Shown here: one piece after another, positions 1-9,742 of the stretch
Position numbering within the stretch: position 1 is the first letter of the stretch
Layout: every line of letters starts with the position of its first letter
Assembly (NCBI GenBank): GCA_022009915.1
Contig: CP091730.1
Coordinates: forward strand, 1,736,001-1,800,000
From: Alistipes putredinis
GTDB lineage: Bacteria > Bacteroidota > Bacteroidia > Bacteroidales > Rikenellaceae
Length of the DNA stretch: 64,000 nucleotides
Direction: 5' to 3'
Program-made: the position numbers and the translations under genes
The notes under the pieces: generated by a model
Seen by the model: only the letters and a program-made list of their open reading frames with translations
The model's database searches: none
Told to the model about the DNA's origin: nothing

Positions 1-141
1 CTGAAAGAAATAATCCGTATAGCCGTGCACGTACAGCACCGCCCTTGCGGACGAAACGGTTGCGTGCGCCTTTATTATAGTCGTTATCACCTGCCCCTCG
101 TAATCGTCGGGCATGGGAATTGCCGTCGTCTCGAAATCCAT
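1..141 (-). CDS. Alpha/beta hydrolase, N-terminal fragment
   Basis: Minus-strand reading frame that starts at an ATG at 141-139 and runs off the left edge after 47 codons. The visible part contains VLYVHGYTDYFF, the first core beta strand followed by the HGY oxyanion-loop signature of serine hydrolases of the lysophospholipase/S33 aminopeptidase type. The nucleophile elbow and the rest of the catalytic triad lie outside the window, so the substrate cannot be named. It is divergent from the flavoprotein gene that starts at 256, with about 115 AT-rich bases between them that must hold both promoters. Confidence 0.7.
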   Translation of the reverse strand, partial: MDFETTAIPMPDDYEGQVITTIIKAHATVSSARAVLYVHGYTDYFFQ

Positions 142-255
142 TGCAATTGCTCTTTTTTTATCGCATCAAGTACAAATTTAATACAATATACGATAATTCG
201 AAAACCGAAAAACACTATATTCGCACAAAATTACAACCGGTAAATCGCATAAAGT

Positions 256-879
256 ATGAAAGTCATATGTATCAACGGCAGCCCGCACAAGGAGGGCAAC
301 ACCTATCTTGCACTCAAAACCGTAGCCGAAACTCTCTCCGCAGAGGGAATAGAAACCGAGATAATACATATCGGCAACCAAATCATACGCGGTTGTCTGG
401 GCTGCGGGGCCTGCGCGAGGAACAAAAATGAAAAAGTGCATCACAGACGACGCGGTAAACCGTCTTATCCCAGTACTCAAAGGGCGGACGGCATAGTGCT
501 CGGTTCGCCGGTGTATTACGCCAACATAGCAGGCACGATGAAATGCTTCTGCGACAGACTTTTTTACGTGGCATCGGCCAACGGTTCGCTTTTCAGAGGC
601 AAGGTGGGAGCCGGCGTAGTGGCAGCAAGACGCGGAGGGGCATCGGCCACGTTCGCCGAACTGAACTATTTTCTCCACCTCGGTCAGATGATAATGCCCG
701 GCTCCTCATACTGGAACTCCGTCCACGGCGCCAAACCGTTGGAAGCGGAAGGCGATGCGGAAGGATTGCAGACGATGCGTAATCTGGCCCGCAACATCGC
801 ATGGCTGCTCAGGCTCAAAGCATCGGGAGAACCCATGCCGCAGTTCGAGACGTCGGCCCGCACCAATTTCATACGCTGA
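256..879 (+). CDS. Flavodoxin-fold NAD(P)H-dependent oxidoreductase, iron-sulfur flavoprotein type
   Basis: About 207 residues with the FMN phosphate-binding loop INGSPHKEGNT near residue 10 and the flavodoxin-like segment GSPVYYANIAG in the middle. Two compensating indels scramble residues from about 58 to 75. Removing one A from the A-run near 430 restores EKCITDDAV, which turns the cysteines into CX2CX2CX7C, the spacing seen in Isf-like iron-sulfur flavoproteins. A second indel near 487 returns to frame at ADGIVLGSP. Members of this family pass electrons from NAD(P)H or ferredoxin to small acceptors in the cytoplasm; the acceptor here is unknown. The double frameshift is probably sequence error. 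Confidence 0.75.
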   Translation: MKVICINGSPHKEGNTYLALKTVAETLSAEGIETEIIHIGNQIIRGCLGCGACARNKNEKVHHRRRGKPSYPSTQRADGIVLGSPVYYANIAGTMKCFCDRLFYVASANGSLFRGKVGAGVVAARRGGASATFAELNYFLHLGQMIMPGSSYWNSVHGAKPLEAEGDAEGLQTMRNLARNIAWLLRLKASGEPMPQFETSARTNFIR

Positions 880-905
880 TGCCCGAAAGTCTCAAAAGGC
901 GACAA

Positions 906-1269
906 CTAAGGCCGCAGCGTCTTGAACGAAAGTATATGTACCGTTACGCCGACTAAAACGGCCGCAAGCACTACTCGGAGCCACAGTGCATCCGTAACGC
1001 AAATAATACAGTAGAGAATCGTTGTCCACAGCAGGGCGACGGATATTATTTTTCGCTCTGAGAGGAATGGCCTTGTTCTCCTGAAATTACGGAGATAGGG
1101 CCCGAGATGTTTTTGTGCGAGCAGCCACTCGTAGAAGCTTCGGCGAGCCGCGAAAATAAAGCGCAGCCGAAAGAAGCAGAAAAGGGGTGGTGGGTAAAAG
1201 CGGCAGAAATATGCCTATCACACCCAAAGCAAGCGAGAGCGAGCCGAGTATTATGCAGAGAATCTTCAC
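906..1269 (-). CDS. YbaN/DUF454 family inner-membrane protein (frameshifted)
   Basis: Starts at 1269 with a hydrophobic N-terminus that includes GVIGIFLPLLPTTPFLLLSA, the signature of YbaN/DUF454 proteins. A one-base shift near 1135 moves the frame to SFYEWLLAQKHLGPYLRNF, followed by two more hydrophobic stretches and a stop at 908-906. The joined length of about 120 residues fits the family. The function of the family is not established. It begins three bases after the stop of the GH3 glycosidase gene, so it is probably the last gene of the mreB-GH3 transcript. Confidence 0.75.
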
Positions 1270-1272
1270 CTT

Positions 1273-3571
1273 TTATTTCAAGGTTAATCGGGCCGTTTTC
1301 ACGTTGCGGCTGTCCGTGCCAATCATGATGTCGAAATCGCCCGATTCTACGGTCCAGTTCAGGTCGCCGTCGTAGAAGCCGAGCATATCGTCGGTAATCT
1401 CGAACGACACAGTTTTGGTTTCGCCGGCACGCAGGAATATTTTTTCGAATCCTTTCAGCTCCCTGACAGGCCGCGTTATGATGCCGACCAAATCGCGCAC
1501 GTACAACTGAACGACTTCGGCACCGTCGCGCTCTCCGGTATTGGTCACCTCCACACTGGCCGTCACTCTCTGGCCGCGCTCGAAAGTCGGAGTGCTGAGT
1601 GAACATCGCCGTAACGGAACGTCGTGTACGAAAGCCCGTATCCGAAAGGATACAGCGGCTCGTTGTCCACATCTAAATAATTGCTGCGGAATTTCGAAAA
1701 CCACCGCCCGTCGGCAAGCGGCCGGCCCGTATTCTTATGATTGTAATAAATAGGTATCTGTCCTACATTTTTCGGGAAAGTCATCGTCAGTTTGCCGCTG
1801 GGATTGACATCGCCGAACAGCACGTCCGATATGGCGTATGCGGCCTCGCTGCCGCCGAACCATACATTCAAAATCGCAGGGACATTCTCATTCTCCCATA
1901 CAAGGGTCAGAGGACGCCCTGTAAACAGCGTAAGCACCACCGGTTTTCCGGTCTCCAACAATGCCGCGAGCAGACGCCGCTGCACATCGGGAATATTCAA
2001 ATCCGTTCGTGACGAACTCGCCGCTCATCTCGGCGCATTCGCCCAGCGCCGCGACAATCACATCAGCCTGCTCCGCCACGAGCAGCGCCTCGTCGAGCAT
2101 CTCCCGTTCGCTACGCGAATCGCGTCCAAGGAGCTTTCCGGAAACGGCACGCGCCTCATAGGCGGCATCGCTCACAAGGTTGCTTCCTTTGGCATAGACA
2201 ATCCTTGCGCGTCCTTCGCTCGTTTGGCTCAAACCCTCGTACAAAGAGGGGTAGGCATTCGGTCTGGCAGCCAGAGACCACGTACCCGACATGTTACCGC
2301 GCGTATTGCCCATAGGGCCGATTACCGCAACGGTACCTTTTCGGGCCAAAGGCAGCACCGGTTTTTCGCCCTCGCGCATCGGCTCGTTTTTCAAAAGCAC
2401 GAAACACTCAGAGGCAATCCGCCGCGCCGCCGCCGATGCTCCGCCGTAAAAAAATATCGCGTGCGGGACGTGCCGTGTCGCAATACTTGTAAGGATTGTG
2501 GAAAAGTCCGAGTTTGTATTTGGCTTCCAGAATGCGACGGCAAGCCGCATCTATCGTGCGCATACTTATCTTTCCCTCGTCCAGAGATTTTTTGACAGTA
2601 CCGACATATCCCTCACTGACCATATCCATATCGGTCCCCGCATCGAGCGCCCGCGAGCTGACCGTCTGCAAATCGCCGATACCGTGCGCCGTCATCTCGG
2701 AAACTCCAGTAAAATCCGACACCACGAAACCGTCGAAACCCCACTGCCCGCGCAGCAAATCGGTCAAGAGCCAGCGGTTTGCCGTGGCAGGAACGCCGTC
2801 CACTTCGTTGAACGAAGCCATTACGCTCCCGACACCGGCCTGCACTGCCGCCCTGTATGGATACAAATACTCGTTATACATGCGCAGGCGGCTCATATCC
2901 ACGGTGTTGTAATCCCTACCGGCCTCCGACGCCCCATACAAAGCGAAATGCTTGACGCAAGCCATTATCTCGTCGTTGCGCTCCATTCCGTCGCCCTGAT
3001 ACCCCTCGACCATGGCCTTTGCAATCTCTCCGCCCAAAAACGCATCTTCGCCGCCGCCCTCGCTGACACGGCCCCAACGAGCATCGCGGCTCACGTCCAC
3101 CATAGGGCTGAAAGTCCAGCAAATACCGTCGGCGCTGGCCTCCACTGCCGCAATGCGGGCCGACTGTCTTACCGCATCCATATCCCAGCAGCATGACAGT
3201 CCGAGCGGAATGGGGAACACCGTTTGATAGCCGTGCACGACATCAAGTCCGAACAGCAGCGGAATTCCAAGACGGGAATTTTCAACGGCAATCTTCTGCA
3301 CCTCGGCCACGCGCTGCGCACCTCTCAAATTGAAAAGGCCGCCGACCTGACCGCGCTCTATCTTTCGGGCTATATCGCTGTTCTGCGCTTCTCCGGTAAC
3401 GATTCCGCCAGCCGTGAGCAAATTGAGTTGACCGATTTTTTCCTCTACGGTCATCCTTTTCATCAATGCACTCACGAAACGGTCCATATCCTTATCCCTG
3501 TCGGTCGTACGAGCCCCGACCGGCGATACGACAGCCAAGGCCAATATGGCCAGCAACAATCTTCCGGACAT
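1273..3571 (-). CDS. Glycoside hydrolase family 3, periplasmic beta-glucosidase type (frameshifted)
   Basis: An export signal (about residues 1-20) is followed by the GH3 barrel with FGLDVVHGYQTVFPIPLG and KHFALYGASEAGRDYNTVDM. The nucleophile is predicted to be Asp286 in VVSDFTG. Then come the alpha/beta sandwich domain and a C-terminal fibronectin-III-like domain (LYVRDLVGIITRPVRELKGF). Full length is about 765 residues, usual for BglX-like enzymes. It should cleave terminal beta-linked glucose or xylose from oligosaccharides in the periplasm. The frame breaks near 2450 (A7 run), 2000 and 1600; the joined parts give one continuous family member. It lies three bases after mreB and three before the YbaN gene. 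Confidence 0.85.
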
Positions 3572-3574
3572 ACG

Positions 3575-4593
3575 CTAACGCATTAGGAATGAAAATTTGT
3601 CGGTATTTTTAAGCGCTATGTTGGAGCCGCGTGCAATGGCACGCAATGGATCCTCGGCAATGTTGAATCTGATTCCTGTCTTCGATTCCAGACGCTTGTC
3701 AAGTCCGCGAATCAGCGCTCCGCCGCCGGCCAGATAGATGCCATTCTTGACCACGTCGCTGTACAGTTCCGGAGGAGTGGTTTCGAGCACTTTCATGACC
3801 GCCGAATCGAGTTTCGAAAGCGAGCGCTCCATCGCATAGGCTATTTCGCGATGCGTCAGCATTATGCGTTTGGGTTTGGCGGTAAGAATATTGGCGCCTA
3901 TAAGTTCGTAAGGCTCCGGCTCCTCGTCCAAATCCTCTATGGCGGCCCCTACGGCTATCTTTATGTTCTCGGCCGTAATGCTGCTGATTCGGATGTTGTG
4001 CTGCTGGCGGACATAATTGGATATGTCGTCCGTGAACACGTCGCCCGCCACGTTTATGCTCTCGCTGCACACTATGCCTCCCAAGGAGATGCAGGCCACC
4101 TCCGAGGTTCCGCCGCCTATGTCTATTATGATATTGCCCTCCGGCGACTCTATATCGAGACCCGCACCCAGCGCCGCGGCCATAGGTTCATAAATCATGT
4201 ACACGTCGCGTCCGCCGGCATGCTCGGCCGAGTCTCTCACGGCCTTTATCTCCACGGGGGTGGAGCCGGACGGTATGCACACCACGATTTTGAGTGACGG
4301 GCTGAAAAGCGCACCTTTGACCAAAGCCTTGCTTATCATACCTCGAAGCATCAATTCGGTGGCCGTAAAGTCGGCTATCACGCCGTCTTTGAGCGGACGG
4401 ATTGTCATGATGTCCGGATTCTCCCTCTCGCGCATCAGATTCGCCTTCTGACCGACGGCCATAAGGGCATTGGTCTTGCGGTTGATAGCAACGACCGAAG
4501 GTTCGTCCACCACTACTGTATTATTATGTATTATCAGCGTATTGGCCGTACCGAGGTCGATGGCCAACTCCTGAGTAAACGAAAAAGTCCCAT
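3575..4593 (-). CDS. mreB: Rod-shape determining protein MreB
   Basis: Actin-like ATPase that forms membrane-associated filaments guiding lateral wall synthesis. The sequence has the phosphate-1 motif AIDLGTANT, DIGGGTSEVA (phosphate 2) and YLAGGGALIRGLD (adenosine motif), and ends FSFLM as in Bacteroidetes MreB. A long reading frame begins at 4567 without the normal N-terminus. Adding one base to the A5 run at 4582-4586 (T on the coding strand) restores MGLFSFTQELAIDL with an ATG at 4593-4591, so I chose that start. The usual partners mreC/mreD do not follow; instead the stop is three bases before a GH3 glycosidase gene. Confidence 0.92.
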
Positions 4594-4683
4594 ATTCTAA
4601 ACAACATTATAATCGAAGCCGAAAGGTAGCCATATTTTTATAGAAAAAAATTAAAATTTCGCGCAAAAATTGAGAGCTCCGTT

Positions 4684-6096
4684 CTATTTTCCCAAATGCA
4701 GAAATCTATTTATGCAGGAGGGGAGTTCCTCCTCGTAATGGGTGACATAAATCATGGTCTTTCCCGCCTGTGCGGCATACGCCTCTATGAGAGAAAGCGC
4801 CAGCCGTTTGTTGTGCGGATCCAGTCCGTGCATCGGCTCGTCCAGAATGAGCAGCTCGGGATTTTTCACGAGCGCACGGGCGAGCAACAGCATACGCTGC
4901 TGTCCGAACGACAGCTTCACGAATGAACGGTCGCGCAGATGTCCGAGACCGAAAACGTCGAGCCATGCCTCGCACTGCGCCCTGTGATGCTCCGTCGGCC
5001 GTACGTACAGGCCCACCGTGTCGAAAAAGCCGGAGGCGACTATATCCACAGCCGGGATGTCGCGCATATAGCTGCGGTGCATTTCGGAGGAGAGATAACC
5101 GATGCGCCTTTTGATGTCCCAGATGCTTTCCCCCGTGCCGCGCCTGCGGCCGAAAAGCGACATGTCCTGAGAATAGGCCTGCGGATTGTCGGCGCAGACA
5201 AGGCCGAGCAGCGTGGATTTGCCGCTGCCGTTGGCTCCCGAAAGCGACCATTTTTCACCGCGCCGAACCACCCAGTTCAGCTTGTCGAGTATCGCCCGTC
5301 CGGCGTATTCCACCGTTACGTTACGCATGGATATTATCTCGTCGGAGCCGCAAGATTCGCCGCCGTCACCGCAAGGCAGCTTCACATTCCGCAGAACTTC
5401 GAGCGGCTCTTCTCTTGTCGAAGCCAGATATTCCTTTGCCGAGTATTTGGCAGAGCATGTCATATTCCGTACTTCGTAAACGCCCGTGATGAATTCGGGA
5501 ATATCGGACACAGAAGTGACTACCAGAACGATATTCACCGTCCCGCTGCGGCCGAGAGCCGTCAGAAGTTCGGTAACCGTCCTGCGGGCGCCCGCATCAA
5601 GACCGATATACGGATTCTCCAAAATAAGCACCTGCGGAGAGCGGACGAGCATTCGGGCTATATGAAACTTACGCAATTCGCCCGTAGAGAGCATGACCGC
5701 GCGTTTGTCCCCAAATCGCATCGAGACCGAGACTTTCGAATGCCTTTCCGCTGGGTTTCCGGCCGTCGAACAGGCTCGCAGACAGTCGGCAGTCCGTCGA
5801 TATCCGAGGCATTCCAGCGTTGCTGGTAATATTCCGTTCCGTATGCGTCGGCGAACGAAGCATAGCATATATTCCTAGCCGGCGAAGCGCTGCCGTCGCG
5901 GAACCCGAATTCGAGAGTGCCGCTGCGCAAGAACAATCCGCCGCTTATCGTCTGCGCGAGAATCGTCTTCCCGCCGCCGTTCGGCCCGATAATCGCCAAA
6001 TGTTCGTCATCACGCAGCTCGAAATCCACCGCTGCGTTAAAAACGTCTTGCTACGTCGCCGACCACGCCCGCCTTCAAAGTTATGACAGCCCCCAT
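4684..6096 (-). CDS. Two-cassette ABC ATPase, ModF/PhrA-like (frameshifted)
   Basis: One polypeptide of about 470 residues with two ABC domains and no membrane segments. Cassette 1 has Walker A GPNGGGKT and signature STGELRKFHIARML, but its Walker B reads VLILENP, so the usual Asp-Glu pair is Glu-Asn and this site may bind but not hydrolyse ATP well. Cassette 2 is canonical: GANGSGKST, LSFGQQRMLLLARAL, LLILDEP. The arrangement resembles ModF/PhrA ATPases, whose role is poorly defined. The ATG at 6096-6094 (MGAVITLKAG) is joined to the body by an indel in the A5 run at 6039-6043; another break is near 5715. No permease gene is adjacent. Confidence 0.8.
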
Positions 6097-6349
6097 TTAT
6101 ACACAATCGATTAGGCCGCAAATATAGGAAATAGCTCGCAAACGGAATCGGCGGCACGCTTTTTTCATTGCCTGCCGGGGATTCAAACATCTTTCCGATT
6201 TCTGACAAAAAAACACAGGAACTGACAGTGCAAACCAAGATATAGTATTCTAATCGATGATATAAAAAAATATATTTATCCGCAGACAGTTCTATCGTTG
6301 GTTATCAGCCATTTGCGAGGGGGGCATTCGCAGTGGCTGCAAGAGAATG

Positions 6350-6377
6350 TTGTCGAACCGCTTTTTATGTATATTTG
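6350..6377 (+). promoter_or_regulatory. Bacteroidetes-type promoter for the CapD-like gene
   Basis: TTG at 6350-6352, a 17-base spacer, then TATATTTG at 6370-6377, which matches the TTG/TAnnTTTG promoter class of this phylum. Transcription would begin near 6385, giving a leader of about 55 bases before the ATG at 6440. The rest of the 343-base gap 6097-6439 shows no gene. Confidence 0.6.
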
Positions 6378-6401
6378 TATCGAAATTCAAAATTAATTGC
6401 T

Positions 6402-6419
6402 ACGCCTCGATTGAGGCGT
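6402..6419 (+). other. Leader hairpin before the CapD-like gene
   Basis: Perfect 7-base inverted repeat ACGCCTC-gatt-GAGGCGT between the predicted transcription start and the start codon. It lacks a following T-run, so it is not a simple terminator. It could affect translation or processing of the polysaccharide mRNA. Confidence 0.4.
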
Positions 6420-6439
6420 TAATTCCAATACGTTTCGCC

Positions 6440-8382
6440 ATGTATGAACGCATAAGTCAATTCTTCGGCCAGCGCTATATGAGCTACTGGGCCATTCTCG
6501 CCATCGACACGATTGCATCCGCAGTGTGCAGCATCGTAGCCTGTCTGGTCGCAAATCATTTCTCGCTTCCTGCAATAGGACCGAATACGGTACTTCTCGT
6601 CTGCGCCATATCGTGCATCGTGAGCGTTTTCAGTTTCGTGCTGATGCATACGTACCGCAATGTCATCCGCCACTCCACATTCAAGGACATCTGGCAAATA
6701 TTCGTGGCCGTATTGATAAAAACGACATTACTGTTCCTTATCGTAAAATACACGCAACTGCTGACCGACAAGCAACTGTTGATAGCCGCTCTTTTCGACT
6801 GGATGTTTACGGCCGTGAGTCTCGTGGCCATGCGCATCGTCATGATATTATGCTACGATGCACTCATGTCGCGCATCGAAAAGAAACGGCTGCGCATACT
6901 CGTCTACGGCGTCAGAGACAAGAGCGTGGCTCTGAAAGCGCGTCTGAACAACAGCCCGCACTACAAGATTTCGGGCTACCTGAATTTCGGCAAGGAATAC
7001 AAATCGTACATGCTCTCGGGACTGCGCGTATTTTATTTCGAAAACGAAAACGATTTCAAGAATCTAACCTCCAAATATCATATCGACGGCGTGCTGTTCC
7101 CTTCATACGATACGGCACGCCTTGAAAAGGAGAGACTGGTCCGCTACTGCGAAAGTCTGGGCAAAAAGGTGCTCATCTCTCCTCCCGTAAATGAAATAGA
7201 CGGCAACAAAGTTGTTCAAGGCCGGAATCCGCGAAATACGTATCGAGGACCTGCTCGGCAGGGACGAAATACAGATATCGCTGAGCGAAATCATAAATTC
7301 GTTCCGAGGCAAGACCATAATGGTGACCGGCGCGGCAGGAAGCATCGGCAGCGAATTGTGCCGCCAGCCTGGCAACGTTCGGAATCGGACGTCTGATTAT
7401 AATAGACAACGCCGAAACCCCCATGCACAACATACGGCTGGAACTGGGAAACAAATTCCCGAACCTGAACTTCACGCCATACATCGGAGACGTGCGCAGC
7501 AAGAAGCGTCTCAGAGTGGCTTTTCGAAAGATACTGCCCTCACGTCGTATTCCATGCAGCCGCCTACAAGCACGTGCCGCTCATGGAGGAGAATCCGTGC
7601 GAAGCTCGCCATGGTGAACGACATCGGCACACGCAATCTGGCAGATTTGTGCGTCGAATACGGAGTAGAGAAAATGGTGATGATATCCACCGACAAGGCC
7701 GTCAATCCGACCAATGTCATGGGCGCTTCGAAACGTCTGGCCGAAATATACGTCCAGAGTCTGGGCGTGGCCATACACAACGGACACATAAAAGGCCACA
7801 CCCAATTCGTGACAACCCGCTTCGGCAACGTTTTTGGGCAGCAACGGTTCGGTGATTCCGCTTTTCCGCGCCCAGATAGAGAAAGGCGGTCCGGTTACCG
7901 TAACGCACCCCGACATCGTCAGATTCTTCATGACGATTACCGAGGCCTGCCGACTGGTAATGGAAGCGGCCGTGATGAATACGGAAAACAAAAATCTGCA
8001 TATACGCCATGGGCGAGGCGGTAAAAATCGTCGATTTGGCGAAACGCATGATTTCGCTCGCCGGATACAGGCCGAACGAAGACATCAAAAATCGAATACA
8101 CAGGTCTCAGACCCGGAGAAAAAGCTGTACGAGGAGGTTCTCAGCAATGAAGAGAATACCGTCAGGACTTCGCACGAGAAGATTCGCATCGCCAAAGTGA
8201 GGGAATACGATTACGAATCCGTGCGCAAAGACTTCGATACGCTACTCGATTTGGCGGAGAACGTAAAGGTCGAGGAGACTGTAAAGCTCTTGAAGCGGAT
8301 AATTCCGGAATTCAAATCCAAAAATTCGCAATACGAATATCTGGATGCAATAATTGAAGAAGAACAGGCTAAAACTGCATAA
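6440..8382 (+). CDS. Membrane-bound nucleotide-sugar 4,6-dehydratase, CapD/WbpM/FlaA1 type (frameshifted)
   Basis: Four hydrophobic segments in residues 10-130 precede a CoA-binding-like Rossmann domain ([11 protein letters not shown]) and then an NAD-dependent short-chain dehydratase domain with [12 protein letters not shown]. The catalytic stretch reads [11 protein letters not shown]: Met replaces the usual Tyr of YxxxK, the SMK triad typical of WbpM/PglF enzymes. These convert UDP-GlcNAc to a 4-keto-6-deoxy sugar for capsule, O-antigen or protein glycans at the inner membrane. At least six indels (near 7210, 7365, 7520, 7600, 7830, 8005 and 8090) interrupt it. I start at the ATG at 6440, since it begins the conserved [10 protein letters not shown] segment; an upstream in-frame ATG at 6347 precedes the promoter. 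Confidence 0.85.
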
Positions 8383-8390
8383 GAAAATCG

Positions 8391-9473
8391 ATGACGGAGA
8401 ACGACTGCATAGTGCTGTCGATGGTGCGCTCGGCCGTAAACGGCTCGCAGTTCGACGCCTCGCCTCTGAAAGGCAAACGGCAGCAGGAGTGGTCCGACAT
8501 TTTCCGCATAGCCTCCGAGCAGGGCGTTCTGGCCCTCTGTTATGACATCGTAAACTCGCTTCCGGCCGAAAGCCGTGCCCCGAAATCGCTGCATATCCGC
8601 AGGGTCCTCAGTGCCGAAAGAATCGAGAAGCGGTACTTCTCGCAACTCGAAACGGCGCGTCTGATTGCCGAAAAATTCCATGAAAGCGGCATCCGATTCT
8701 TCATTCTCAAAGGATTAGCCGTAAGCAGGTACTATCCGTCTCCCAGCAAACGCGAATGCGGCGACATAGATTGTTTCCTTGCCGGCGATTACGACAAAGG
8801 CAACGAGGTGGCAAAGAGCATGGGCGCGGAAGTGGATTGCGGTTTTTACAAACACTCGCATATCACTTATCGGGGTACGCTCATCGAAAACCACCGTTTC
8901 TGCACGGCTATCCGCGGCAGCCGCTCGGCCAAAGAGCTCGAAAAGTATCTACAAACGCTAATTGCGGATTCGCAGCCCGAACAGATAGTGGGGACGCATC
9001 TGCTGATTCCTCCTGCGGATTTCAATGCCGTATTCCTGTCTCGGCACGCCTTGTTCCATTTCCTGAGCGAGGGAATCACCCTGCGTCACATAGCGGACTG
9101 GTACTGCTTTATGAAAGCACGGCAAAACGATGTAGACTGGGAATCGGTAAACAGAGTACTGGAACAGCACGACATAAAGGTATTCGCAGACGCCGCAACC
9201 GCCATTTGCGCGAAATATTTGGGGTTGGGCATAACGAATCCTCGGATTACAGCGCAGAGCGTATACGCCGACAGGATACTGGATGACATATTCACCGAGC
9301 AGACACGCTTGTACTCATCCGGATTCGGCAAATGGAAAGGCCGCGCGATGATTGTCTCCAACATCGTGAAAAACGGCTGGCGCTATCGTCAGATATACGG
9401 ACACGGAATCGCCGGCCAGTTGTTAAGATACGCCTACGGCTTTATCTTCGAGCGCAATCCTCGACTGGATTAG
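8391..9473 (+). CDS. Nucleotidyltransferase family protein (PF14907-like)
   Basis: Intact 360-residue protein starting eight bases after the CapD-like gene, so co-transcribed with it. The stretch FILKGLAVSRYYPSPSKREC followed by GDIDCFL has the Lys-Gly and Asp-x-Asp arrangement of the uncharacterised nucleotidyltransferase family found in polysaccharide and some peptide-modification loci. The Asp pair should bind the metal-nucleotide. The C-terminal part is rich in aromatic residues and predicted helical. Family members are thought to transfer nucleotidyl groups, but no substrate is established; here the neighbour suggests a cell-surface glycan role. Confidence 0.75.
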   Translation: MTENDCIVLSMVRSAVNGSQFDASPLKGKRQQEWSDIFRIASEQGVLALCYDIVNSLPAESRAPKSLHIRRVLSAERIEKRYFSQLETARLIAEKFHESGIRFFILKGLAVSRYYPSPSKRECGDIDCFLAGDYDKGNEVAKSMGAEVDCGFYKHSHITYRGTLIENHRFCTAIRGSRSAKELEKYLQTLIADSQPEQIVGTHLLIPPADFNAVFLSRHALFHFLSEGITLRHIADWYCFMKARQNDVDWESVNRVLEQHDIKVFADAATAICAKYLGLGITNPRITAQSVYADRILDDIFTEQTRLYSSGFGKWKGRAMIVSNIVKNGWRYRQIYGHGIAGQLLRYAYGFIFERNPRLD

Positions 9474-9504
9474 TCCGGAAAATTACATGAAAAGCACTCC
9501 GGCA

Positions 9505-9526
9505 GCGACATTATTCTAAATGTCGC
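9505..9526. terminator. Weak hairpin between convergent genes
   Basis: Eight-base perfect arms GCGACATT/AATGTCGC around a six-base loop, in the 56-base gap between the convergent nucleotidyltransferase and CopZ-like genes. There is no strong T-run on either side, so termination is only probable from position. Confidence 0.4.
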
Positions 9527-9529
9527 CGA

Positions 9530-9730
9530 CTACCCGATAACGGAGGCCTTGAATCCTGCCGCCGCTACACGCTGCAAAACGTCATCGGCCTTCACATCGG
9601 CCGTTACCGTCAGCACCTTGTCGGGCGACGAGAGGTCTATGTTCCAATCCTCGGTAGCCATTATGCGGTTCAACTCTTTTCCGATTGCGGCCACGCAGCC
9701 GCCGCATTTTGCATTGGTCTTGAATTTCAT
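9530..9730 (-). CDS. copZ: Heavy-metal-associated domain protein, CopZ-like copper chaperone
   Basis: Intact 66-residue single HMA domain. The metal-binding motif is CGGC near residue 9 in TNAKCGGCVAAIG; the fold pattern continues to the C-terminal AAGFKASVIG. The family carries Cu(I) in the cytoplasm and hands it to the CopA exporter. Most chaperones have MxCxxC; here the residue two before the first Cys is Ala, a mild departure. It starts 12 bases after the restored copA stop on the same strand, which fixes its role by context. Confidence 0.82.
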   Translation of the reverse strand: MKFKTNAKCGGCVAAIGKELNRIMATEDWNIDLSSPDKVLTVTADVKADDVLQRVAAAGFKASVIG

Positions 9731-9742
9731 AACGATACTTTT

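Noticed and set aside
178..678. Long minus-strand frame over the flavoprotein gene
   Set aside because: It is antisense to a recognised protein, has no domain pattern and crosses the divergent promoter region.
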